Both the position numbers and the translations under genes were made by a program. DNA of 48,839 bases from an uncultured Eubacteriales bacterium (lineage in GTDB: Bacteria; Bacillota; Clostridia; Oscillospirales; Oscillospiraceae): NCBI GenBank assembly GCA_900553135.1, contig USCO01000002.1, positions 1 through 48,839 of the forward strand, given 5' to 3'. A model generated the notes under the pieces. The model saw only the letters and a list, made by a program, of their open reading frames with translations, searched no databases and was not told the DNA's origin. This document shows positions 16,095 to 25,030 of this stretch, one piece after another; the first letter of the stretch is position 1, and each line of letters starts with the position of its first letter.

Positions 16095-17837
16095 TTAACC
16101 CTCCTTGCCGGTGCTCTCAAAAGCCGCAACAGGACACAGCTGCTCGCACACGCCGCAGCCCACACACAGGGTGTTGTCCACATGGGCCTTGCCCTCCTTG
16201 ATGGAGATGGCGGGACAGCCGATCTTCATGCAGCTCTTGCAGCCGATGCACTTGTCCGTGTTCACCTTCAGGGGAGGATTATGCTTGACGTACTTCAGCA
16301 GGGCGCAGGGCCGGCGGGAGATGATGACGGAGGGCTCGTTGGCAGCCAGCTCCTCCTTCACCGCCTGGTCGCACTCCTTCAGGTTGTAGGGGTCCACTAC
16401 CCGGACGCGGTTGAAGCCCATGGCCCGGCACAGGGACTCCAGGTCGATCTTGCCCGCGGGGTCGCCCTTGATGTTGTAGCCGGTGGTGGGGTTCTGCTGG
16501 TGGCCGGTCATGCCGGTGATGGAGTTATCCAGAATGATGACGGTGGAGTTGGACTGGTTGTAGGCGATGTTGGCCAGGCCGGTCATGCCGGAGTGCATGA
16601 AGGTGGAGTCGCCGATGACGGCCACGGTCTTGCCCTCGCTCTCCTGACCCAGGGCCTTGTTGAAGCCGTGGATGCCGGAGATGGAAGCGCCCATGCACAA
16701 TGTCATATCCATGGCGGCCAGAGGGGCCACCGCGCCCAGGGTGTAGCAGCCGATGTCGCCCATAACGGTGCACTTATTCTTGTTCAGGGTGTAGAACAGT
16801 CCGCGGTGGGGGCAGCCGGCGCACATGACGGGAGGACGGGGAGGAATGGCGTCGTCCAGGGCCACGCCGCTGTGGACGGGACCGCCCAGCTTCTGAGCCA
16901 CCAGGTTCTGGGAGAACTCGCCCTCCAGGGGCAGCACGTTCTTGCCCCACACCTTCAGGCCCAGCTTGCGGCAGTGGTCCTCAATGATGGAGTCCAGCTC
17001 CTCAACGACCACCAGCTTGTCCACCTTGCTGGCAAAGTCCAGGATGAGCTTGACGGGCAGGGGATTCACCATGCCCAGCTTCAGCACGGACACGCTGTCT
17101 CCAAAGACCTCCTTCACATACTGGTAGGAGGTGGAAGAGGTGATGACACCCATGGAGGTGCCGCCCATCTCCACCCGGTTGATGGGGGCGGTCTCGGCGT
17201 ACTGGATGAGCTTGCGGGTGCGCTCCTCCACCACGGGGTGGCGGCGGATGGCGTTGCCGGGCATCATCACATACTTGGCGATGTTCTTCTCATAGGGGTG
17301 GGCGGGGGCCTCCTGACGGGGGCTGGTCTCCACGATGGACTGGGAGTGGGACACCCGGGTGCACATCTTCAGGATGACGGGGGTATCGAACTCCTCGCTG
17401 ATCTCATAGGCCAGCTTGGTGAAGGCCAGGGCCTCGGCGGAGTCGGAAGGCTCCAGCATGGGCACCTTGGCGGCGATGGCGTAGTGGCGGGAGTCCTGCT
17501 CGTTCTGAGAGGAGTGCATCCCCGCGTCGTCGGCCACGGCGATGATCATGCCCGCGTTCACGCCAGTGTAGGAGACGGTGAACAGGGGGTCGGCGGCCAC
17601 GTTGAGACCCACGTGCTTCATGCCGCAGAAGGAGCGCTTGCCGGCCAGGCTTGCGCCGAAGGCGGTCTCCATGGCCACCTTCTCGTTGGGGGCCCACTCG
17701 CAGTAGATCTCGTCAAACTTGGCAGCTTCCTCGGTGATCTCGGTACTGGGGGTGCCGGGATAGCTGGAGACCACACAGCATCCCGCCTCATACAATCCCC
17801 GGGCAGCGGCAGCGTTGCCCAGCATCAGTTGTTTCAT
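16095..17837 (-). CDS. iorA: Indolepyruvate:ferredoxin oxidoreductase alpha subunit
   Basis: The 580-residue catalytic subunit has an N-terminal pyrimidine-binding domain (MLGNAAAARGLYEAGCCVVS and YPGTPSTEI), a central linking domain and the thiamine-diphosphate domain (~350-510). The latter has MCAGCPHRGLFY (~345), GDIGCYTLG (~367) and GDSTFMHSGMTGLANIAYN (~418). The C-terminus carries two 4Fe-4S motifs, CIGCKSCMKIGCP (~537) and CVGCGVCEQLCP (~564). It is cytoplasmic and oxygen-sensitive. It lies between the YerC-like gene (34-nt gap) and iorB. It marks anaerobic aromatic amino-acid fermentation. Confidence 0.95.
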   Translation of the reverse strand: MKQLMLGNAAAARGLYEAGCCVVSSYPGTPSTEITEEAAKFDEIYCEWAPNEKVAMETAFGASLAGKRSFCGMKHVGLNVAADPLFTVSYTGVNAGMIIAVADDAGMHSSQNEQDSRHYAIAAKVPMLEPSDSAEALAFTKLAYEISEEFDTPVILKMCTRVSHSQSIVETSPRQEAPAHPYEKNIAKYVMMPGNAIRRHPVVEERTRKLIQYAETAPINRVEMGGTSMGVITSSTSYQYVKEVFGDSVSVLKLGMVNPLPVKLILDFASKVDKLVVVEELDSIIEDHCRKLGLKVWGKNVLPLEGEFSQNLVAQKLGGPVHSGVALDDAIPPRPPVMCAGCPHRGLFYTLNKNKCTVMGDIGCYTLGAVAPLAAMDMTLCMGASISGIHGFNKALGQESEGKTVAVIGDSTFMHSGMTGLANIAYNQSNSTVIILDNSITGMTGHQQNPTTGYNIKGDPAGKIDLESLCRAMGFNRVRVVDPYNLKECDQAVKEELAANEPSVIISRRPCALLKYVKHNPPLKVNTDKCIGCKSCMKIGCPAISIKEGKAHVDNTLCVGCGVCEQLCPVAAFESTGKEG

Positions 17838-17871
17838 GGTTCTTCCCTGCTTTCCTCAAAAAATGCTCCGG

Positions 17872-18180
17872 TTAGGGGTCCTGTTTGTCCAGTCCCTCCC
17901 GGACGATAATGTCGCGTACCACGCCGCCCGCGCCGTTTTCCAGCATGGACCGGCGCACCCGGCTGATGGTGGCGCTGCTGGCTCCGGTTTTCTCCAGAAT
18001 ATCCAGATAGACCAGGCCCTGCTGCAAATAGACCGCCACGTCAAATCGCTGCTCCATGGACTGAAGCTCGGTGGGGGTGCACAGGTCTTCAAAAAACCGC
18101 TGGCACTCCTCCAGATCCTTCAGCTTCAGAATGGTCTCGTACAGGGCCAGGCTGCGCTCTTTCCGCTCTGCCTTTGCCAT
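17872..18180 (-). CDS. TrpR-like protein, YerC/YecD family
   Basis: The 102-residue protein is an all-helical TrpR-superfamily DNA-binding protein. The pattern LKDLEECQRFFEDLCTPTEL then QSMEQRFDVAVYLQQGLVY is diagnostic for YerC/YecD, followed by a helix-turn-helix with TGASSATISRVRRSM (~66-80). Its position as first gene before iorA suggests it senses an aromatic amino acid and controls the locus, but the YerC ligand is unknown. GGAGA precedes the ATG. It diverges from the acyl-CoA synthetase gene. Confidence 0.88.
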   Translation of the reverse strand: MAKAERKERSLALYETILKLKDLEECQRFFEDLCTPTELQSMEQRFDVAVYLQQGLVYLDILEKTGASSATISRVRRSMLENGAGGVVRDIIVREGLDKQDP

Positions 18181-18234
18181 AGGACATCTCCTTTCTTTCA
18201 GGTCACGGGGACCTGTCCTGTGACTCTGCTAAAT

Positions 18235-18263
18235 ATGTTAACACATTAAAGCGTGAAGGTAAA
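18235..18263 (-). promoter_or_regulatory. Probable promoter of the yerC-iorAB operon with downstream inverted repeat
   Basis: Minus strand: TTTACC (18258-18263), 17-nt spacer, TAACAT (18235-18240). Between it and the gene lies CAGGTC-ACGGG-GACCTG (18199-18215), a possible operator or leader hairpin. Confidence 0.5.
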
Positions 18264-18332
18264 CAGGGAATTTCTCTTTTCTCCGATTTTTTCTTCCGCC
18301 GGAAAAATCCCCCTTCTTTCCCCCCTTGCCCC

Positions 18333-18361
18333 TTGACTTTCCCAGGATTCTGGAGTATGAT
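18333..18361 (+). promoter_or_regulatory. Sigma-A promoter of the acyl-CoA synthetase gene
   Basis: TTGACT (18333-18338), a 17-nt spacer and TATGAT (18356-18361). It lies ~70 nt upstream of the start at 18434. Confidence 0.75.
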
Positions 18362-18433
18362 ACTTTAACGGTTTAAAGACAGAAATCACTCGTGGGGCTC
18401 TGTCCCCCTTTTTGGGAAAGGAATGAGTCATCA

Positions 18434-20068
<1,635 letters not shown>

Positions 20069-20125
20069 CCTACTTTTTTCGTGAAAAAAGTAGGCAAAAA
20101 AGCACTCTGCGAAGCTCCGCTTCGC
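20069..20125 (-). repeat. Double-hairpin intergenic repeat, copy B, also terminator of the acyl-CoA synthetase gene
   Basis: On the minus strand: GCGAAGC-GGA-GCTTCGC, then AGAGTGCTTTTTTGCC, then TACTTTTTT-CACG-AAAAAAGTA. It is the diverged partner of 15463-15514. The part at 20069-20094 can also work as a hairpin terminator right after the stop at 20068. The remaining ~120 nt up to 20246 show no gene. Confidence 0.5.
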
Positions 20126-20246
20126 CTCTGCGGTTCAAGAAAAGAGTTCCAGACTTAGGACTTCCACTTCCAAAAAGCTGCACCGTTTTCATCAGAAAAG
20201 CAGGAAAAAAGCCCTGACAAATCCACCATTCCCCCTTTCGGGTACA

Positions 20247-20295
20247 AGAAAAGAGGAGAGTCATCCTTCCGACGACTCTCCTCTTCCTTTTCTTC
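20247..20295. terminator. Terminator at the 3' side of mntP
   Basis: A perfect 12-bp stem (20251-20262 with 20274-20285) has T-rich tails on both strands. It ends mntP on the minus strand. Confidence 0.75.
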
Positions 20296-20308
20296 ATGGC
20301 ATGGAATG

Positions 20309-20872
20309 TCAGCCCAAGAGCCCCAGGTGCTCCAGCAGGATCTTGCAGCCCATAAGGATCAGCACCAGGCCGCCGATGAGCTCCGCCCGGGACTTGCCCC
20401 GCTCCCCCACCAGGCCGCCGGCCTTCACACCCACGCCGGACAGCACCAGGGTGGTCAGGCCGATGAGGGTCACCGCCGGGACGATCTCCACCTGCAGGAA
20501 GGCGAAGGTGATGCCCACGGTCAGGGCGTCAATGCTGGTGGCCACCGCCAGGGGCAGCATGGCGGCAAAGCCGAAGGAGGCCCCTACCTCTTCTTCCTCC
20601 TGGCTGCGGGACTCCCGCACCATGTTGCCGCCGATGAGGCACAGCAGCCCAAAGGCGATCCAGTGGTCCACGCTGGAGATGAACCCCTGGAAGCGCACCC
20701 CCAGCAGCCAGCCCAAAAAGGGCATCAGCGCCTGGAAGCCGCCGAACCACACCCCCGCCGTCAGGGCGTGGCCCATGGTCACCCGCCCGGCGGACAGTCC
20801 TTTGCACACGGACACGGCAAAGGCGTCCATGGACAGGCCCACCGCAATGATAAACAGTTCCCAAATGCTCAT
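20309..20872 (-). CDS. mntP: Manganese efflux pump MntP
   Basis: The 187-residue inner-membrane protein exports Mn2+. It has six hydrophobic helices in two repeats of three. The conserved aspartate motifs are GLSMDAFAVSVCKGL (~11-25) and VATSIDALTVGITFAF (~113-128). An acidic loop EEEEEVGASF separates the repeats. The ATG at 20870-20872 follows GGGGAGGAG; longer in-frame starts lie inside the riboswitch terminator. Control is by the Mn2+-sensing yybP-ykoY riboswitch directly upstream, a well-known pairing. Confidence 0.95.
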   Translation of the reverse strand: MSIWELFIIAVGLSMDAFAVSVCKGLSAGRVTMGHALTAGVWFGGFQALMPFLGWLLGVRFQGFISSVDHWIAFGLLCLIGGNMVRESRSQEEEEVGASFGFAAMLPLAVATSIDALTVGITFAFLQVEIVPAVTLIGLTTLVLSGVGVKAGGLVGERGKSRAELIGGLVLILMGCKILLEHLGLLG

Positions 20873-20899
20873 ATTTGTTTCTCCTCCCCGTCGGCGGGC

Positions 20900-20940
20900 A
20901 AAAAAAGCGAGACTTATCCGCTCTTGGCAGATAAGTCTCG
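20900..20940 (-). terminator. Expression-platform terminator of the Mn2+ riboswitch
   Basis: A perfect 11-bp stem (20908-20918 with 20930-20940) is followed on the minus strand by seven T (20900-20906). It lies between the aptamer and the mntP ribosome site, so the switch acts at transcription. Confidence 0.85.
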
Positions 20941-20944
20941 TCAT

Positions 20945-21027
20945 GTAAAACAAAGCCAGAGGTCCCCACGACCTCAGTATGTTGACCTTGTTACGCGGAC
21001 AGCCGCGCCGACTACTCCCTTACTTGT
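20945..21027 (-). ncRNA. yybP-ykoY (Mn2+) riboswitch aptamer
   Basis: The minus strand shows the two conserved blocks of the class, AAGGGAGTAG (5' side) and AAGGTCAACATACTGAGG (3' side), with stems between (GCGCGGCTGTCCGCG and GAGGTCGTGGGGACCTC). Together with the following terminator and mntP, this is a Mn2+ ON switch: Mn2+ binding prevents termination and raises the efflux pump. Ends are approximate. Confidence 0.9.
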
Positions 21028-21033
21028 AGTGGG

Positions 21034-21063
21034 ATGGTAGCATATCCCCGCCGGATTTGTCAA
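21034..21063 (-). promoter_or_regulatory. Promoter of the riboswitch-mntP transcript
   Basis: Minus strand: consensus TTGACA (21058-21063), 18-nt spacer, extended -10 TGCTACCAT (TACCAT at 21034-21039). The transcript would start just ahead of the aptamer. Confidence 0.6.
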
Positions 21064-21096
21064 GGCAAACTCTGTCGCAGGGATGATTTTCCCGGA

Positions 21097-21447
21097 TTAA
21101 AACTTTTCCAGCTTCTCCAGGTCCATCACAAACACGGTCACGCCGCCCAGCTCTACCTTCACCGGCACCGAGGGCATGGCCGCCGCGTACTGGCTGCCCG
21201 TGGGCATGGCCACGTTGGAGTAGATGGTCTGCTGCCGCTTGCCCGCGCAGCGCTTCAAAATGTCCAGGGCCTGCTCCAGCTTGTCAGCCTCCACGCCCAG
21301 CATGATGGTGATGTTCTTTTTCTTCCAAAAGCCTCCCGTGGAGCTGAGCATGGTGACAAAAAAGCCCTGCTTGTTCAGCTCGCTCACTGTGGTGTCGTAG
21401 TCATCCTCCTGCACCACGGCCATGATCATTTTGTTCTTGGATTCCAT
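21097..21447 (-). CDS. darA: Cyclic-di-AMP receptor, DarA/PstA (YaaQ) family
   Basis: The 116-residue PII-like trimeric protein binds c-di-AMP. Family features are MIMAVVQEDDYDTTVSELN (~7-25), LSSTGGFWKKKNITIMLGV (~34-52), which corresponds to the TTGGFL...NTT ligand loop, and the C-terminal strand KVELGGVTVFVMDLEKLEKF. The length is normal. It appears to be a single-gene unit. With GdpP (5545-7527) it gives the window both a c-di-AMP hydrolase and a receptor. Confidence 0.9.
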   Translation of the reverse strand: MESKNKMIMAVVQEDDYDTTVSELNKQGFFVTMLSSTGGFWKKKNITIMLGVEADKLEQALDILKRCAGKRQQTIYSNVAMPTGSQYAAAMPSVPVKVELGGVTVFVMDLEKLEKF

Positions 21448-21608
21448 CCTGATCCCTCGCTCTCGTCGGTTCGGATTTTTCCACCTGGCTTGCCCGGGTA
21501 GTTATTCCCCATGATACATCATTTTGCCGGAAAAGGAAAGTCCCATTCTGTCCCGGAAAAATTGATTCCCGGGCTGAAACTTTTTCCCCATTCCATCCAT
21601 CTTAATGA

Positions 21609-21624
21609 ATGATCGTTTGATCAT
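21609..21624. promoter_or_regulatory. Inverted repeat upstream of the ECF sigma gene
   Basis: ATGATC-GTTT-GATCAT is a perfect 6-bp-arm inverted repeat 25 nt before the sigma-factor ATG and just ahead of its AAGGAG. It may be an operator or a short leader hairpin. Confidence 0.35.
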
Positions 21625-21648
21625 CCCGGAAAGGAGCCCTTTCCCTTT

Positions 21649-22137
21649 ATGAGCACCTTTACCCTTGACCCCCAGACCTTCACCGCCCTGGTCATGGAGC
21701 ATCAGGCCGCCCTTTACCGCACCGCCCGTTCCCTGCTCTCCAACCCACAGGACGTGGAGGACGCGGTACAGCAGGCCATCTGCGCCGCATTTGCCCACCG
21801 GGAGCAGCTGCGCGAGCCGGAAAAATTCAAAGCCTGGCTTCTCCGCATTCTGGTCAACACCTGCTATGAACAGCTGCGCCGCCAGCGGCGCACGGTGGAG
21901 CTGTCTGCCGTGGAGGACACCCTCACCGCCCCAGGCCAGGACCCCACTGAGTCCATCAGCCTGTGGCAGGCGGTGCTGGCTCTCCCCGAGCCCATGCGCT
22001 GCGTGGTGACGCTGTTCTATTACGAGGACTGCACCGTCGCCCAGACCGCCCAAATTCTGAATCTGTCCCAGGGCGCGGTGAAAACCCGGCTCTCCCGGGC
22101 CCGCGACCAGCTGCGGAAACTTCTAACGGAGGATTGA
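21649..22137 (+). CDS. ECF RNA polymerase sigma factor (SigV-like)
   Basis: The 162-residue extracytoplasmic-function sigma factor has region 2 at ~14-80 (HQAALYRTARSLLSNPQDVE and EPEKFKAWLLRILVNTCYEQ) and region 4 at ~105-160. Region 4 ends in a helix-turn-helix, TVAQTAQILNLSQGAVKTRL. A clear AAGGAG precedes the ATG. The next gene starts 2 nt after its stop and encodes an RsiV-like membrane anti-sigma factor, so the pair probably answers a cell-envelope signal. The target promoter is unknown. Confidence 0.92.
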   Translation: MSTFTLDPQTFTALVMEHQAALYRTARSLLSNPQDVEDAVQQAICAAFAHREQLREPEKFKAWLLRILVNTCYEQLRRQRRTVELSAVEDTLTAPGQDPTESISLWQAVLALPEPMRCVVTLFYYEDCTVAQTAQILNLSQGAVKTRLSRARDQLRKLLTED

Positions 22138-22139
22138 CT

Positions 22140-22970
22140 ATGGACCCATTGGATGAAAAGTTAAAACAGCGGGCCAAAGAGGAGCCCTTTCCCCTGCCTG
22201 AGGAGTTTTCCCAGCGGCTGGAGGCTCTTTGCCGGGAGCTGGAGGCCCAGCCTGCCCGAAAAAAGCGGGTCTTTCACCCCCTGCGCTGGACGGCGGGAGC
22301 CGCCGCGGCCCTGATTCTCCTGCTGCCCAATGTGTCTGTCTCCGCCCAGGCGGCCATGGAGCAGATCCCGGTGCTGGGCTCCATCGTCCGGGTGGTCACC
22401 CTGCGCAACTACTTTTATGACGACGGGCACAGCTTTGCCTCGGTGTCCATCCCCTCCGTCTCCCAGGGCGGCCCCGGGGGCGACGCGGTAAACGAGGCTG
22501 TGCAGGAGTACACCGACCGCCTGCTGACCCAGTTCCAGCAGGACATCCAGGACACTGGCGAGGGATACCAGGGTCTGGACGTAAGCTATGAGGTGACCTG
22601 CGACACCGATACCTGGTTCACCCTGCGCATCAACGCCCTCCAGGTCCAGGCCAGCGGCCACGAGATGGTGCGCTATTACCACATTGACAAGACCACCGGC
22701 GAGATGGTCACCCTGTCCGACCTGTTCCCCCAGGGCACCGACTACGTCACCCCCCTCTCCCAGGAGGTGCTGCGGCAGATGGAGGGAGAACCCGACTTCT
22801 TCCCCGAGGATTTTGCCGCCATCGACCCCCAGCAGAGCTTTTACTGGGACGATCAGGGCGACTTGACCCTGGTCTTTGACGAGGCCGAGGTGGCCCCCGC
22901 ATCCCGGGGCGTGGTGGAATTCCACACCCCCCAGGAGGTCACCCAGCCCCTGGGCATGACAGCCCCCTGA
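22140..22970 (+). CDS. RsiV-like anti-sigma factor with DUF3298 domain
   Basis: The 276-residue protein has a short cytoplasmic N-terminus (PLDEKLKQRAKEEPFPLPEE), one transmembrane helix (~53-66, TAGAAAALILLLPNV) and a large extracytoplasmic part. The latter has IPVLGSIVRVVTLRNYFY (~80-97) and a DUF3298-type domain (~180-270) with HIDKTTGEMVTLSDLF and FYWDDQGDLTLVFDE. In Bacillus, RsiV holds SigV until lysozyme binds it and triggers cleavage. Here the layout and the neighbouring ECF gene are the same, though ligand binding is unproven. GGAGGA precedes the ATG at 22140. Confidence 0.85.
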   Translation: MDPLDEKLKQRAKEEPFPLPEEFSQRLEALCRELEAQPARKKRVFHPLRWTAGAAAALILLLPNVSVSAQAAMEQIPVLGSIVRVVTLRNYFYDDGHSFASVSIPSVSQGGPGGDAVNEAVQEYTDRLLTQFQQDIQDTGEGYQGLDVSYEVTCDTDTWFTLRINALQVQASGHEMVRYYHIDKTTGEMVTLSDLFPQGTDYVTPLSQEVLRQMEGEPDFFPEDFAAIDPQQSFYWDDQGDLTLVFDEAEVAPASRGVVEFHTPQEVTQPLGMTAP

Positions 22971-23051
22971 TCCCCGCTCCCATTCCCTTGACACAGGCCT
23001 GCTTCCTTGATATAGTCGTGGAAAGGCTGGCAACATAAGGAGGTTTTTCCC

Positions 23052-23486
23052 ATGGCTTGGGACTTTTTTGCTCACATCCGTATGATGGAGCTGCTCTACC
23101 ATAAAATGCAGGCCCCCGTACTGGAGCAGTATCAGCTCACCCAGATCGAGCTGGACGTGCTGCTCTTCCTGGCCCACCACCCTCATCTGGACACCGCCAA
23201 AGACATTGTGGAGGTCCGCCGGCTCACCAAGTCCCACGTCTCCGCCGCGGTGGAGCGCCTGGTATGCCGGGAGTATTTGCAGCGGGTGCGCCACCCCGGC
23301 AACAAGAAGCTCATCCACCTCACCGTCCTGCCCGCGGCCGCCCCGGTGGTAGCTGCAGGGGAGGCCCAGCAGGCCGCCTTCTTCGAGACCCTGCGCCAGG
23401 GCTTCTCGGAGGAAGAGGCCACCGTGCTCTTTGAGATGCTCTCCCGCATTGAGGAGAACACCCGCCAGGCCTATCTTCAATCTTAA
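23052..23486 (+). CDS. MarR family transcriptional regulator
   Basis: The 144-residue winged-helix DNA-binding protein acts as a dimer. The core reads LTQIELDVLLFLAHHP (~27-42), the recognition part RRLTKSHVSAAVERLVCREY (~57-76) and the wing VRHPGNKKLIHLTVL (~79-93). Terminal helices form the dimer interface. A consensus AAGGAGG precedes the ATG. It follows the anti-sigma gene after an 81-nt gap that contains a TTGACA-like -35 (near 22988), so it is probably transcribed alone. No obvious target gene is adjacent. Confidence 0.88.
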   Translation: MAWDFFAHIRMMELLYHKMQAPVLEQYQLTQIELDVLLFLAHHPHLDTAKDIVEVRRLTKSHVSAAVERLVCREYLQRVRHPGNKKLIHLTVLPAAAPVVAAGEAQQAAFFETLRQGFSEEEATVLFEMLSRIEENTRQAYLQS

Positions 23487-23491
23487 ACAAA

Positions 23492-23532
23492 CTGCCCCGG
23501 ACCTCCGCTGGGAAGTCCGGGGCAGCTTTCTT
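23492..23532 (+). terminator. Terminator between the MarR gene and the small membrane protein gene
   Basis: An 11-bp stem (23492-23502 with 23515-23525) is followed by CTTTCTTCT. The opposite strand also has a T-rich tail, so it may serve both converging genes. Confidence 0.7.
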
Positions 23533-23733
23533 CTATGGGTTATTGTCCGGGGTGCGTCCCTGGGTCTGGCTGCCGAAATAAAAGGCAATGACCACAGAGA
23601 AAATGGTGAGAAAATCCTGGCTGTCCACCTGGCCCACCGCGGTCATGTGGCCGAAGATCAGGGTCAGCAGCAGGGTCACGATGCTCTTGACGCACAGCAG
23701 CTCCCGCAGCATACATCTCATACCGGAGCCCAT
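23533..23733 (-). CDS. Small membrane protein, unrecognised
   Basis: The 66-residue protein begins MGSGMRCMLRELLCVKSIVT and has two hydrophobic stretches (VTLLLTLIFGHMTAVG at ~19-34 and FLTIFSVVIAFYFGSQT at ~41-57). A good GGAGGGAG ribosome site precedes the ATG at 23733, which supports a real gene. Small proteins with this LLCVKSIVT...FLTIFSVVIAFYFG pattern resemble short phage/holin-like membrane proteins of clostridia, but there are no phage genes nearby. Function unknown. It lies downstream of pfkA on the same strand, 64 nt away. Confidence 0.6.
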   Translation of the reverse strand: MGSGMRCMLRELLCVKSIVTLLLTLIFGHMTAVGQVDSQDFLTIFSVVIAFYFGSQTQGRTPDNNP

Positions 23734-23797
23734 ATGGCTCCCTCCTTCCGGGCGTGGATGCCCGGACCATTCTATGCGCCCCGGTCCGGTTTGGACC

Positions 23798-24856
23798 TCA
23801 GCCCAGGGAGATGCCCATGCGCCGGGCCACTTCCAGCATGCCGTGGCCGTCGGGCACCAGGCGGCTCTTACCGGCGATGTCGCAGAGCTTATTCTCTCCC
23901 ACGTGGTTGTTCTTCATGGCCACGGTGATGCCGAAGTTCTCGTCGGCCACCATCTTGGCGGCGTAGGAGCCGAACTGAGTGGCCAGCACCCGGTCGTAGG
24001 GGGAGGGGCTGCCGCCCCGCTGCATGTGTCCGGGGACGCAGGTGCGGGTCTCAAAGCCGGTCATCTCCTCGATCTGCCGGGCGATGCGGTTGGTGGCGGT
24101 GGTGATGCCCTCCTCGGCCCGCTTGGCCATGCGCTCCTTCTTCTTCATGCGGGACTCCTTGATGTCGTAGACACCCTCGGCCACCGCCAGGATGGAGAAG
24201 TGCTTGCCCTGCTTGGCCCGGTTCTCAATGGCGGCGCACACCTTTTCAATGGTGTAGGGCCGCTCGGGGATGAGGATGATGTCCGCGTACAGGGTGAGCC
24301 AGCCGGCCTTGTTGCCCATGAGCTCCACCAGCATACAGCGGCTGTGGCTGCCGGCGGTGGTGTGGACCCGGTCGATGGCCTCGGTGGCGATGTCCACGGC
24401 GGAGTGGAAGCCGAAGGTGACGTCGGTGCCGTAGATATCGTTGTCGATGGTCTTGGGCAGGCCGATGATGTTCAGGCCCTCCTCGGCCAGCAGGTTGGCC
24501 GTCTTATGGGTGCCGTTGCCGCCCAGGCACAGCAGGCAGTCCAGCTTCATGGCGGCGTAGTTCTTCTTCATGGCCGCCACCTTGTCCACCTCGTCCTCGC
24601 CCACCACACGCATGAGCTTAAAGGGGGTGCGCTTGGTGCCCAGAATGGTACCGCCCACCGTGAGGATGCCGGAGAATTCCCGGGGCTGCATGACCCGCCA
24701 CTCTCCGTTGATGAGGCCGGAATAACCGTTGGAGATCCCGATGATCTCCACATCTTCCCCAAAGCGCTGGTACAGCGCCTTGGCCACGCCGCGGATGGTG
24801 GCGTTCAGGCCCGGACAGTCTCCTCCCGAGGTGAGGATACCCACACGTCTCTTCAT
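23798..24856 (-). CDS. pfkA: 6-phosphofructokinase, clostridial variant
   Basis: The 352-residue enzyme phosphorylates fructose 6-phosphate. It opens MKRRVGILTSGGDCPGLNAT; the catalytic motif is PKTIDNDIYGTD (~133-144). The donor loop reads GGNGTHKTA (~112), where the typical enzyme has GGDG, and the position before TIDND is Lys (Gly in E. coli PfkA). Gly after the Asn points to ATP, Lys before TIDND is usually linked to pyrophosphate use. The MG-x motif is MGNKAGW instead of MGRxxG. The phosphoryl donor is therefore uncertain. GGGGAGA precedes the ATG. It is divergent from the two-component system. Confidence 0.88.
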   Translation of the reverse strand: MKRRVGILTSGGDCPGLNATIRGVAKALYQRFGEDVEIIGISNGYSGLINGEWRVMQPREFSGILTVGGTILGTKRTPFKLMRVVGEDEVDKVAAMKKNYAAMKLDCLLCLGGNGTHKTANLLAEEGLNIIGLPKTIDNDIYGTDVTFGFHSAVDIATEAIDRVHTTAGSHSRCMLVELMGNKAGWLTLYADIILIPERPYTIEKVCAAIENRAKQGKHFSILAVAEGVYDIKESRMKKKERMAKRAEEGITTATNRIARQIEEMTGFETRTCVPGHMQRGGSPSPYDRVLATQFGSYAAKMVADENFGITVAMKNNHVGENKLCDIAGKSRLVPDGHGMLEVARRMGISLG

Positions 24857-24964
24857 AATTGATCTCCCCTTTTCTGGTTATCCTAGAGTCAGTTCAAGAG
24901 TACGTTTTCCCCAAGAGATTGTCAATATCCAGGGAAGAAAAATATCCTGCCTTCTGTCTCACAC

Positions 24965-24993
24965 TTTACCGCAGACTATTTTTTTGTTATATT
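24965..24993 (+). promoter_or_regulatory. Sigma-A promoter of the LytTR/GHKL operon
   Basis: TTTACC (24965-24970), a 17-nt spacer and TATATT (24988-24993), ~38 nt upstream of the start at 25031. Confidence 0.65.
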
Positions 24994-25030
24994 AGAACCA
25001 AAGATTTTCCAGGGAGAGGAGGAGACAGGA

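Noticed and set aside
20070..20297. Small minus-strand open frame after the acyl-CoA synthetase gene
   Set aside because: It runs through two terminators and a repeat, has basic low-complexity composition and no ribosome site.
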